NCBI GenBank assembly: GCA_023245765.1
Contig: JAHFJP010000007.1
Location: 1-43,900 of the forward strand
Reading direction: 5' to 3'
Length of the DNA stretch: 43,900 nt
DNA from: Candidatus Peribacteria bacterium
GTDB taxonomy: Bacteria; Patescibacteriota; Gracilibacteria; Peribacterales; Peribacteraceae
Part shown: positions 1 through 8,639 of the stretch, piece by piece
Position numbering within the stretch: the first letter of the stretch is position 1
How the letters are laid out: every line of letters starts with the position of its first letter
Program-made: the position numbers and the translations under genes
The notes under the pieces: generated by a model
What the model was told of the DNA's origin: nothing
The model's input: the letters and a program-made list of their open reading frames with translations, nothing else
Database searches by the model: none

Positions 1-2
1 AC

Positions 3-119
3 ATCTACACATTCGACGCACAGGGAAACATCACGAAGCGGGAAGTGCGACAAATTCCCGGAATCGTCACCAAAGGCGCCTCGCAGACCGAAACGACGGT
101 GGAAAAAGGGAGAGTGTGA
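3..119 (+). CDS. C-terminal fragment of a CDS entering from the left edge
   Basis: Open frame from position 3 reading IYTFDAQGNITKREVRQIPGIVTKGASQTETTVEKGRV, ending at TGA 117-119. Confidence 0.45.
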   Translation: MYTFDAQGNITKREVRQIPGIVTKGASQTETTVEKGRV

Positions 120-164
120 TGTCTCACGATGCCTGGGCTGCCGGTTCCGAAGGAAATGACGTGA

Positions 165-518
165 TTAAAAATCTTTTTTCAATGTGACGTCGCCGCGGAA
201 AGCTTCTTCTAGTGTAGCGTTTATTTTTTTGGCGACTGCATCGGTCACATTAACTCTGTGAAGTCCGACCGAGCTCACATCTTTGAATGGAACGAGGGAA
301 GGCTGCAAAAGCCCGTTCATGTCGAGCAGCACCGTGGCACGTCCACGCAGTGCATGAGACTTGTCTACCGTTAATTTGTCCGTGCATCCGTCATGGATAG
401 GATGTGCGGAGATTTCGAGAATCCAAGAATGCGCGTCAGTGGGAATAAGAACCATAAGGTCAGGTATGGTATTCCGCTCTATCAAGCCGTCAATGGGGTT
501 TAGGGCTCGTGTCATCAT
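165..518 (-). CDS. hypothetical protein (PemK/nuclease-like function not assignable)
   Basis: ORF track 165..566; start chosen at MMTRALNPIDG to limit overlap with the divergent wecB-like gene. Confidence 0.4.
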   Translation of the reverse strand: MMTRALNPIDGLIERNTIPDLMVLIPTDAHSWILEISAHPIHDGCTDKLTVDKSHALRGRATVLLDMNGLLQPSLVPFKDVSSVGLHRVNVTDAVAKKINATLEEAFRGDVTLKKDF

Positions 519-1915
519 CACCGCTCCGGTATGCTCAAAAGGTGCAAGAGATCGTGTACCGCTCACCGGCTTTCTTGGACGAGGTTGCGTCCCATAAGGA
601 CAAGCACGTTCACTTGATCCTCATTGCGACCAAGCCCGACATCATCAAGCAGGTTCCTCTCTATAGGGAGCTTCAGAAAAGAGGTCATTGCGTTGTACTC
701 GGGCACACAGGACAACATTATGATGAGAATCTGAGCGGCGGGATGCTCAAGGAGTTTGGCGTGCAGCCGGACTTCAACCTCAACGTCCGTGGCACGATGT
801 ACGAAGTCGTCAGTCAGATCATCGGGCGGCTTGGGTACGTCATCGGTGAGTTGAAGAAGAGGGGAAAGGTCGTCATCCCCTACGTGCATGGCGACACGAC
901 GACGGCGATGGCGGCGAGCAACGCGGGATTCTGTCATCAGTTTGCGTCTGTTCACGTTGAGGCTGGTATACGAACCCTCACGCCAAATTATGCATTGTTT
1001 CCTGCCCTCACCCCGCACCAGTCGCTTCGCTCCGGTGCGGGGCAGGCCCCCAGCTCGAAAGGGGGGCAGTTTGACGTGAAAGCGTGGCATCACTTTCTTC
1101 AAGATCGCAAGAATTGGGAACGCGGATCACTCGAGCCCTACCCGGAACAGTTCAACACGCGGTGCAGTGAGGCTGCAACGGGGATTCATCTGGCTCCGGT
1201 TGAACTTGATCGCGAGTTCATGCTCAGTGAAGGCTTCCCCGATGACCGGATTTTCGTTGTCGGCAATTCCGTTGTCGACGCCACGATGGAGGCGATGGAG
1301 CGGATCGATCAATCAACGGTCTTTGATCGTCATTCGACTCTCAAGGATGGAGATTTTGTCCGTTTTTGCATCCATCGTCGGGAGAACTGTCTGAGCGAGA
1401 AGCGCTTCCGCGCGATCTACGGTGCGATGAAGGGATTGGTCGAAGACGGGAGAAAGGTTCTGCTGATTTCGATGATCCAAACGGAGGCCGCATTCGAGCG
1501 GTTTGGGCTCAAAGACGAAGTCAAAGCTCTCGCGAAGTCGCATCCGAACTTCATCTACTCCCCCGTGTGGGCAGAGTACGTCGACGTTGTCGCTGCGATG
1601 AGTAAAGCCGCCGTCTGCGCGACGGATTCGGGCTCGATGCAGGAGGAAATGAACGCGATGAGCATTCCGTGCGTCACACTGCGGTTCGGATCCGATCGCA
1701 GCGAGTCGATCCTGTGCGGCGGCAACATCATCGCGCCGCCGGTGGATGCAGGCATCATCAAGAAGATCATCGAATTTGCTTGGGATAATAAGCAGATGCG
1801 CAAAGCACCGAAAATTTACGGCAAGGATGTCTCAAAAAAGTGCATTGATGTCATCGAGAAGGTTCTGAAAGAAGGGGATCCGTTCAGGAATGAGGAGGGG
1901 AGGTTGCGGCTCTGA
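509..1915 (+). CDS. wecB: UDP-N-acetylglucosamine 2-epimerase-like protein (WecB family)
   Basis: GHTGQHYDENLSGGMLKEFGV, HGDTTTAMAASNAGF, VHVEAGIRTLTP, TDSGSMQEEMNAMSIPCVTLR motifs; GTG start. Confidence 0.85.
   Translation: MSSSPLRYAQKVQEIVYRSPAFLDEVASHKDKHVHLILIATKPDIIKQVPLYRELQKRGHCVVLGHTGQHYDENLSGGMLKEFGVQPDFNLNVRGTMYEVVSQIIGRLGYVIGELKKRGKVVIPYVHGDTTTAMAASNAGFCHQFASVHVEAGIRTLTPNYALFPALTPHQSLRSGAGQAPSSKGGQFDVKAWHHFLQDRKNWERGSLEPYPEQFNTRCSEAATGIHLAPVELDREFMLSEGFPDDRIFVVGNSVVDATMEAMERIDQSTVFDRHSTLKDGDFVRFCIHRRENCLSEKRFRAIYGAMKGLVEDGRKVLLISMIQTEAAFERFGLKDEVKALAKSHPNFIYSPVWAEYVDVVAAMSKAAVCATDSGSMQEEMNAMSIPCVTLRFGSDRSESILCGGNIIAPPVDAGIIKKIIEFAWDNKQMRKAPKIYGKDVSKKCIDVIEKVLKEGDPFRNEEGRLRL
1011..1067. 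repeat. palindromic repeat inside wecB (two adjacent hairpins)
   Basis: CCCCGCACC(1011-1019)/GGTGCGGGG(1034-1042) 9-bp stem, followed by GCCCCC/GGGGGC stem 1046-1067; related sequence at 34449-34530. Confidence 0.7.
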
Positions 1916-1921
1916 ATGGAA

Positions 1922-1995
1922 AATTAAAAGTGAAAAGTGAAAAATGTACTCTATACTCAGGTCCAACGTTCAATTTTTCACTTTTCACTTTTCTC
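1922..1995. repeat. inverted array of 7-nt unit (AAAAGTG)n / (CACTTTT)n
   Basis: ATTAAAAGTGAAAAGTGAAAAATG...CAATTTTTCACTTTTCACTTTTC flanking a short spacer. Confidence 0.75.
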
Positions 1996-1996
1996 T

Positions 1997-3439
1997 GTGC
2001 AACGTTTCCGTGAACAACTGACACTCGTTCTCATCGCCCTCCTCCCGTTCCACGCTCTCCTCGTGACGGTGGGGACGAAATTCCTGCTCGGTCCAGGTCA
2101 CGCACCAATGCCAGCACTCGCGATCTGGAAAGAGATACTCTTAGGCCCAATACTTCTCTTTAGCTCAGGAGAGATCTTCATGAGAGTGAAAAGTGAAAAG
2201 TTAAAAGTGAAAAATATTTTTTTAATAGATTTGATTGATGTTTTTATCCTCATACTCATTGGAATTGGGATCACGCTCTTCTTCTACCGCCCCTGGATGA
2301 CGACGACTGGGTTGGTGCTCGGATTCAAATACGATTTTATTCCTCTCATTGCGTTTCTGGTACTGCGGAGAGTCCAATGGTCTGATCAATTCCGTGCGCG
2401 CGCCGAAGGCGCGCTCCTGTGGGTGGCCGGAATTGTCGCGCTTTATGGCATCCTCACGGTCTTCGCTCCCAAAGGGTACTTCCGCCTTCTCGGCTACAGC
2501 GACGCACATTCGTTGTATCTACCCAATGGTCCGCTCGCGGCGTTCCAGCAAATCAGTGGCAGCGCAATCCGGCGGGTGCAGAGTACGTTCAGCGGACCAA
2601 ATCAATTTGGCATTTGGTTATTGATTCCTCTGAGCATCCTCGCGACACGAATTTTTCAGTCAAAAAAATTCAAGAAGCATGAATCAAGAATTTTGATGAT
2701 GTTCGGTGTCTGTCTCATTGTTGCATTGATGCTTACCTTCTCGCGCTCTGCGTGGATCGGCGCCTTTGTGATCGCTGCTGTTGTCGGTTCGAAACATCTC
2801 CCCCGACGTGTGTTCCGCGATGCACTCATCGGAATCGTCTCGATCCTTGCCATTGCCGGAGTCGCGGCATCCCTCATCGCCCCGTCGGTCTTCCTGCGCG
2901 CGACCTCCACGCGCGAGCACATCGTCCGGCCGCTGAAGGCCATCCACGAGATGATCCGCTATCCGCTGGGCATGGGTCTGGGTGCGGCTGGGCCCGCCGC
3001 CAACCGCACGCATGAGCCATGCGTGTTCCTAGAGCCAGGGAATGATCCTTCGTGGGCGAAGAATGCCCCGACACTTTGCGTCTTTGTGGGGCAAACGCAG
3101 GTACAGCCGGCGAATCATCACTGCGACTGTGCCCTGCTGCCCGAGAGCTGGTATCTCCAAGTCGGCGTCGAAATGGGAGTGCTCGGCTTTCTTTTGTACA
3201 TATGTTTGGTGGGAGTTGTGCTGAGCCGACTTGCAGTGAAAAGTGATCCTTCGTCAGGCTCAGGATTAAAAGTGAAAAATGGCGAAACCCGAACTTTTCA
3301 CTTTTCATTTTTCACTTTTCTCTTCTTCTTGGGCATCAGCATCGCCGCGTTATTCCTCCATGCCTGGGAAGACGCCGCAGTGGCCTATACGGCATGGGTA
3401 TTCGTAGCATCAAATTTCTCCAAATCTTCCTCCGTTTGA
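1997..3439 (+). CDS. O-antigen ligase / Wzy-type polymerase-like membrane protein
   Basis: Multiple hydrophobic segments, TFSGPNQFGIWLLIPLS, LTFSRSAWIGAFV, PESWYLQVGVEMGVLGFLLY; GTG at 1997 preferred over 1937, which lies in a repeat. Confidence 0.7.
   Translation: MQRFREQLTLVLIALLPFHALLVTVGTKFLLGPGHAPMPALAIWKEILLGPILLFSSGEIFMRVKSEKLKVKNIFLIDLIDVFILILIGIGITLFFYRPWMTTTGLVLGFKYDFIPLIAFLVLRRVQWSDQFRARAEGALLWVAGIVALYGILTVFAPKGYFRLLGYSDAHSLYLPNGPLAAFQQISGSAIRRVQSTFSGPNQFGIWLLIPLSILATRIFQSKKFKKHESRILMMFGVCLIVALMLTFSRSAWIGAFVIAAVVGSKHLPRRVFRDALIGIVSILAIAGVAASLIAPSVFLRATSTREHIVRPLKAIHEMIRYPLGMGLGAAGPAANRTHEPCVFLEPGNDPSWAKNAPTLCVFVGQTQVQPANHHCDCALLPESWYLQVGVEMGVLGFLLYICLVGVVLSRLAVKSDPSSGSGLKVKNGETRTFHFSFFTFLFFLGISIAALFLHAWEDAAVAYTAWVFVASNFSKSSSV
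2186..2215. repeat. GTGAAAA-type repeat, in frame inside O-antigen ligase-like CDS
   Basis: GTGAAAAGTGAAAAGTTAAAAGTGAAAAAT encodes VKSEKLKVKN. Confidence 0.65.
3235..3278 (+). repeat. 44-bp repeat copy 1 (also at 6693-6736), in frame
   Basis: AGTGAAAAGTGATCCTTCGTCAGGCTCAGGATTAAAAGTGAAAA identical in both places; followed by inverted CTTTTCACTTTTCATTTTTCACTTTTC. Confidence 0.9.
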
Positions 3440-3843
3440 GCCAGTTGCAGAGTATGTTTCCAATCAAGTGCATCAATGATTCCCGGATGATTAGGGAATG
3501 TCTCCAGAGCCATTTGCATGAGTCTGTTATTGCACCGAATGTGCAGAATTGTTTTAATGACGGGATCGTGTAGCAAGTCCTGCTTTTTCGGGAGAAGCCG
3601 GCGAAATTCACGCATGTCCGTAAGGATTGTGAGAGTCGTTGCAGCGCCAAGTGCCATCGTTACATTGTTATCCACCACGTCTCGTACATTTTCTATGACG
3701 CGCAGCAGAGCTATTTTGAACTGAACCAGATTGGCAACTTTCACGGCTCCAGGTGCTTCCAGGTCAGCAACGATTCTCTCCGGCTTCGTTGCCTGTTCGA
3801 TCGCCGCACAGAGCGCGCCAGTGCTGAGGATAATGTTGCGCAT
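3385..3843 (-). CDS. hypothetical protein
   Basis: 152-aa ORF, part of a three-gene minus-strand run 5668->3385. Confidence 0.5.
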   Translation of the reverse strand: MRNIILSTGALCAAIEQATKPERIVADLEAPGAVKVANLVQFKIALLRVIENVRDVVDNNVTMALGAATTLTILTDMREFRRLLPKKQDLLHDPVIKTILHIRCNNRLMQMALETFPNHPGIIDALDWKHTLQLAQTEEDLEKFDATNTHAV

Positions 3844-3866
3844 GAGATCAGAGAGTAAAGAAGCAA

Positions 3867-4733
3867 TTATGAAGATTCCTCTAATTTCTTGGCTAAATCA
3901 CCCAATTCCATTTGGGCATTGGTAAGCAGGAACCGGGCGCGGGAGCCGGGGAACTCGTCGCGGACGGCCACGCGCACGCCTGACCGCGCCTGCCAGGCAG
4001 TGATATAGAGCCGAACAAGCGCCTTCAGCTCGTCTGCACGTTTGACATTATTCTCTTGCGCAGCCGCGAAGCGCCTTTTCGCATGCGTGCGAAACTGCTG
4101 CGGAGGCATTGTTTGTTCGGCCGCACGGTACCTTTTATTTTGCTCATCCGACCACGCGTTCCTCATCAAATGTCGGACAAGGAGATGATATTGTCCGATG
4201 AATTCCTTCACGAATTTCCGTTGTGGCTCGAGGAATACCGATGGCAGACTCTCAATGGCATCGAGATCGGTGTATTCCATCAAAATCTCGGTCAGCCCTT
4301 CCAGATCAGCATGGATGGAGAGGAAAGGATTGTTAATGAAGAGCAGTTTTTGCGCTTTTTCATCCTTCACCAGTGCCGAAATCCGGAAGATTGTTTCCGC
4401 ATCGTGTTTCATCGCTTCGCCGAGCTCTTTCGCTTCGATCGTATCAGGGTCCCACTCATTGACCGTCTCGGACCATTTGTCCAGCCGACGTTCGATATCG
4501 GCATGAGCATTGAGCAGATCTCGATGTCTGCGGATGATTCGCTTGTTTATTTCGAGGTTCATGATCACGTCCAGCGCATTCGATGCGCCGCAGGAAATGC
4601 GATGCAGATCGCGCGCAAGTGCGATCGCTTCCCCTGAATTTTCTACGGCTTGGCTTTTGGACTGTACATATGTTGTGTAGTAATCCGCGAGATCGCAGAC
4701 AGATCGTTCCAGTGGTTGCGCGAAGCCGTTCAT
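3867..4733 (-). CDS. hypothetical protein
   Basis: 288-aa ORF; start overlaps the stop of the upstream gene by 4 nt (4730-4733). Confidence 0.6.
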   Translation of the reverse strand: MNGFAQPLERSVCDLADYYTTYVQSKSQAVENSGEAIALARDLHRISCGASNALDVIMNLEINKRIIRRHRDLLNAHADIERRLDKWSETVNEWDPDTIEAKELGEAMKHDAETIFRISALVKDEKAQKLLFINNPFLSIHADLEGLTEILMEYTDLDAIESLPSVFLEPQRKFVKEFIGQYHLLVRHLMRNAWSDEQNKRYRAAEQTMPPQQFRTHAKRRFAAAQENNVKRADELKALVRLYITAWQARSGVRVAVRDEFPGSRARFLLTNAQMELGDLAKKLEESS

Positions 4734-5668
4734 ACATCAGAGGGTGTTACATGATATCCCGATTCAACAACTTCCTGATCAGGAATATCCATCAGCATCA
4801 ACGAAATCCGGAAATCATGGATGATGTTGTCGGGGTCCTTTCTCTCCAGAACATCCAACGCGTTCAGAGTGCGACCAATTTGATTAATTCCCTGAGCGAT
4901 CAGATTGCTGCAGTATCGCCGGTTCACGCTCTGTGACTTTGCCTGAACATTTCCCACAATACTGAATAGTTCATACAACATTTGCGATCGTAATTCTGCT
5001 TGCAGTCGTACGAAATAGGGCTGGTCTCCCTGTATCTGCTCTTGAATCGTCAACATTTCCGCCTGAGAGCAACGGGCAATGATTTCGATGTTCCTCGCGG
5101 CAGCGATTTCCATTGCAGTCGGCTCGCGATCAATGTCTTGTCGATCGGCCTGTTCCCGGCACAGGCACAACAGGCAGTCCATCCATTCGCGCTGCATTCG
5201 CTTTGGAGATTCTGTCAGCGTCGTCTCCTTGTTCGCCTCTGCCTTGGCGTATTGTGAGTATTGCAACACGGGATCCTGCAGGATTTTCTCCAAATCCTGG
5301 AGCTCCATGAATTTATCTGCCAGTGTCCCTTCTTCTCCTTTTGTCAGTGGGATGTTTTCTCGGTCGAGCAATTTGCGGTACATCTCCATGAGCGCCCTTT
5401 TTCGGTCCGATCGTTCTTGTCCATCCTTCTTCCCGTTGCCTTGAAGATATGTTCTGAGAACGTCTACTTCTTTGGAGATTGCAATGGAAAAATCCAACCC
5501 CCGATGCGTGAGCACATGCATTTGTATACTTTGAAACCGATGAATGCGTCCGATGGCTTCATGAGTATCCAACCGTGAAAAATTTGCAGCCAATCCATCG
5601 ATACCAGACATGGCTCTTTGTTCCTGCGCCCATCCGAGGTAATTGTGCGTTATGCACTCACCAGACAT
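4730..5668 (-). CDS. hypothetical protein
   Basis: 312-aa ORF, translationally coupled arrangement with downstream ORF. Confidence 0.6.
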   Translation of the reverse strand: MSGECITHNYLGWAQEQRAMSGIDGLAANFSRLDTHEAIGRIHRFQSIQMHVLTHRGLDFSIAISKEVDVLRTYLQGNGKKDGQERSDRKRALMEMYRKLLDRENIPLTKGEEGTLADKFMELQDLEKILQDPVLQYSQYAKAEANKETTLTESPKRMQREWMDCLLCLCREQADRQDIDREPTAMEIAAARNIEIIARCSQAEMLTIQEQIQGDQPYFVRLQAELRSQMLYELFSIVGNVQAKSQSVNRRYCSNLIAQGINQIGRTLNALDVLERKDPDNIIHDFRISLMLMDIPDQEVVESGYHVTPSDV

Positions 5669-5742
5669 GATTACTTTTTAACATTTTTAATCAATTTAGT
5701 CAAATTCTCCCAAAAATCCTTTCTCTTCACTACAATCCCTCC

Positions 5743-7581
5743 ATGGTACACAAGGGCTCGATCGTCATCCTGGACTTCGGAGGTCAATACGCACATCTCA
5801 TCGCCAACCGTGTCCGACGTCTTGGGGCGTATTCGGAGATCAGAGTCTCAGAAACTCCAGCAAAAGAACTCAAGGGTGCAGCTGGGATCATCCTGAGTGG
5901 CGGACCACAGAGTGTGTACGAAAAGGGAAGTCCGACTGCAGATCACGGCATCTTCGAGCTCGGTATTCCCATCCTCGGCCTCTGCTACGGACATCAGTGG
6001 CTCGCGCATGCGCTCAATGGCAAGGTGAGTCCCGGGAAAACGAAAGAATACGGTCACACGATGATCGAACGTAGCGGCGAGTCGCCCATCTTCAAAGGTC
6101 TTCCGCAGATCATGACCGTCTGGATGTCGCACGGCGACGAAGTCACTCAGCTTCCGAAGGGATTCGTCGCGATGGCAAAGTCATCCGTCTGTTCGGTCGC
6201 TGCGATGGCCAATGAGAGCCGCAAGATCTACGGCCTGCAGTTCCACATCGAAGTGACGCACACGGAGCATGGCATGGAAATGCTCAAGAAGTTTGTCGCT
6301 CTTTGCAAAACGACGCCGTGGAAAATTGATTCGTTCGTCGATTATGTCGGCGGACAGATCAAAGAAGAGGTCGGCAAGTCCAAGAAAGTCTTCATGCTCG
6401 TCTCCGGCGGCGTCGATTCCACGGTCGCATTCACGCTACTCAACAAAGTTCTCGGCCCATCGCGCGTCCAGGGCATGCTCGTCGATACGGGATTGATGCG
6501 CAAGGACGAAGTTGCGCAGATTCGGGCGGCATTCAAGAAGTTGAAGATCAAGAATTTGCATATCGAAGATGCATCGGATGAGTTCTTCAAAAATTTGAAG
6601 GGCGCGACGGATCCGGAGCAGAAGAGGAAGATCATCGGGAGGACGTTTTTGGATGTTCAGCAGCGGGTGAGTGAGAAGATGGGGCTGACGGGAGTGAAAA
6701 GTGATCCTTCGTCAGGCTCAGGATTAAAAGTGAAAAGTGACGAGTGGTTACTCGGTCAAGGCACCATTTATCCCGATACGATCGAAACCGGCGGGTCGCG
6801 GCATGCTGATCAAATCAAAACGCACCACAACCGCGTTGATGCGGTGCAGAAGATGATCGATGCGGGGCAGGTGATCGAGCCGCTCAAGGAGCTCTATAAG
6901 GATGAAGTCCGGATGCTGGGGGAAGAGCTGGGGCTGCCGAAGGAACTTGTGTGGAGGCATCCTTTCCCTGGGCCGGGGTTGGGAGTGAGGATTCTTTGTA
7001 CGAACGAAGTGAAAAGAGAAAAGAGAAAAGTGAAAAGTGATGGAAGTATTTCAGTGCCTCATGAGATCCTCCCCGTTCGCTCTGTCGGAGTTCAGGGAGA
7101 CGGCAGGACATACCGGCATGCAGTTGCGCTCTTTTCACGGCATCCCTGTCACGTGACGCCGGAACATAAGGCATTGGCGACATCGATTCCGAATACCAAT
7201 AAGGAGATCAACCGTGTACTGCTCTGTACATCGCATGATCGCCCGGTGGAATTCACCGTGACGCCGGGGACGGTCACCCGCGAGCGCGCCGAACTTCTGC
7301 GGGAGGCGGACGCCATCGTCAGTGAGGAGATGCGCGCGGCGGATCTCTACGGCGTCATCTGGCAGTTCCCGGTCGTGCTGCTTCCATTTGGAACCAAGAA
7401 AGGAGGTCAGTCGATCGTCCTCCGTCCGATTGTCAGTGTCGACGCCATGACGGCGAATGCATATCTACTTGAACAGAGTGTTCTCGAAACAATCACCCGC
7501 CGGATTCTCGATCTCAAAGGTATCGATGCGGTGTTCCTGGATCTCACGAATAAGCCGCCGGGAACAATTGAGTGGGAGTGA
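5743..7581 (+). CDS. guaA: GMP synthase (glutamine-hydrolysing)
   Basis: GATase ILSGGPQSVYE, LGLCYGHQW, LQFHIEVTHT; ATP-PPase LVSGGVDSTVAF; QGTIYPDTIE; HPFPGPGLGVRIL; C-terminus LTNKPPGTIEWE. Confidence 0.95.
   Translation: MVHKGSIVILDFGGQYAHLIANRVRRLGAYSEIRVSETPAKELKGAAGIILSGGPQSVYEKGSPTADHGIFELGIPILGLCYGHQWLAHALNGKVSPGKTKEYGHTMIERSGESPIFKGLPQIMTVWMSHGDEVTQLPKGFVAMAKSSVCSVAAMANESRKIYGLQFHIEVTHTEHGMEMLKKFVALCKTTPWKIDSFVDYVGGQIKEEVGKSKKVFMLVSGGVDSTVAFTLLNKVLGPSRVQGMLVDTGLMRKDEVAQIRAAFKKLKIKNLHIEDASDEFFKNLKGATDPEQKRKIIGRTFLDVQQRVSEKMGLTGVKSDPSSGSGLKVKSDEWLLGQGTIYPDTIETGGSRHADQIKTHHNRVDAVQKMIDAGQVIEPLKELYKDEVRMLGEELGLPKELVWRHPFPGPGLGVRILCTNEVKREKRKVKSDGSISVPHEILPVRSVGVQGDGRTYRHAVALFSRHPCHVTPEHKALATSIPNTNKEINRVLLCTSHDRPVEFTVTPGTVTRERAELLREADAIVSEEMRAADLYGVIWQFPVVLLPFGTKKGGQSIVLRPIVSVDAMTANAYLLEQSVLETITRRILDLKGIDAVFLDLTNKPPGTIEWE
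6693..6736 (+). repeat. 44-bp repeat copy 2, in frame inside guaA
   Basis: Exact match to 3235-3278; encodes VKSDPSSGSGLKVK in both genes. Confidence 0.9.
7011..7041. repeat. GTGAAAA-type repeat inside guaA
   Basis: GAAAAGAGAAAAGAGAAAAGTGAAAAGTGA-type tract encoding EVKREKRKVKSD in a variable loop. Confidence 0.6.
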
Positions 7582-7584
7582 CAT

Positions 7585-8427
7585 TCATGCATTTGCCTCG
7601 ACAGCTATCTCCTCGTGAACAGCGGATCCGCCAGCTTTTCCATTCGGGCTATCGGCCGGTCGTCTTTTCGACACTTTGCTTTTGGCTTCCTCCGCGAATG
7701 CAAATTCCGCGATGACCGACCGCCGGTAGAGTTCGGCGCACATCGCACTGAATTTCCCGATGAGCGGTTCCATCGTCGGTTCGTCATCGCGAATTTTGTT
7801 GTATTCCCGTTTCGTGAACTTCGGCACTGAGGAGGTTTTCCGAACACCTTCCGGATTATCTGCCAGACTTTTTCCTTCTTTTTCGACGGCGGCATAATCC
7901 TGGATAATTTCCCGTTGAACCTTTTCCAGCAAGATACTCAGTGCATGCTGTATTTGTTGCAGCTCTCCCGCCAAATCAACCGGATCGTCCGATAATCCAT
8001 TGGGATTTGCCTTCCATTCTTGAGTTCTGCGATCCGCTTCCGATGCGAAGCGGTCCTTGTCTTTTATCGCTTCAGGAAGTGTGGATCGCGTCAGCAGATT
8101 CAGGTGTTCGATCTGGTGATATATATTCAACCGGGCGAGAAAAGATGCTTCTGATGCGCGGAGTTTGTTGTATTCATCCCGTTGTTCGTCATCCATGAAA
8201 AGAGCGGGGTTCTTTTCAAAGTGTTCCAGTAATTGTTCCAGGGTCACCTCGACTGCCGCATGTTGTCGCAATCGCGCGATGCCCCACTTTGCCGCAGGAG
8301 TGTAGATGGGTGTTCCGTAATCCGCCGTTGAATACATATCTTGCCGTGGACCTTCCGGCGTATTCGGATCGAGTCCATCGGTGCTGTACTCCCGTCCTGC
8401 ATGCCCCTCTGTGTTCATGTCGCTCAT
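7585..8427 (-). CDS. hypothetical protein
   Basis: ORF 7585..8457; internal start MSDMNTEG chosen. Confidence 0.55.
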   Translation of the reverse strand: MSDMNTEGHAGREYSTDGLDPNTPEGPRQDMYSTADYGTPIYTPAAKWGIARLRQHAAVEVTLEQLLEHFEKNPALFMDDEQRDEYNKLRASEASFLARLNIYHQIEHLNLLTRSTLPEAIKDKDRFASEADRRTQEWKANPNGLSDDPVDLAGELQQIQHALSILLEKVQREIIQDYAAVEKEGKSLADNPEGVRKTSSVPKFTKREYNKIRDDEPTMEPLIGKFSAMCAELYRRSVIAEFAFAEEAKSKVSKRRPADSPNGKAGGSAVHEEIAVEANA

Positions 8428-8562
8428 AAAGAAATGTGAAAAGAAGATTGGCGGCAACCCTACTGCCTTGGTACGGGGGGGTCAAATACTCTCGTGACAC
8501 CGGCGAGTTTTGCTCATCCAGAGCGAAAGAATCCGCAGATCTCACGGTACTGGCGGTGATCA

Positions 8563-8619
8563 AGGGGCGTAGCAGTGCTGGGCTGGGGAGATCGCGGGCG
8601 TAGCGGTGCTACGCCCCTA
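8563..8619. repeat. palindromic repeat GGGCGTAGCGGTGCTACGCCCCTAC with partial neighbouring copy
   Basis: GGGCGTAG(8595-8602)/CTACGCCC(8608-8615) 8-bp stem; second GGGGCGTAGCA at 8563. Confidence 0.7.
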
Positions 8620-8639
8620 CGGCTATGCTGTGAACTCTC

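Noticed and set aside
5669-5742. Named promoter elements for guaA in the AT-rich gap
   Set aside because: AT-rich sequence is consistent with a promoter but no -10/-35 pair could be assigned without lineage-specific data.
5743-7581. guaA as a pseudogene because of odd inserts
   Set aside because: Frame is intact through both inserts and all catalytic motifs are present.
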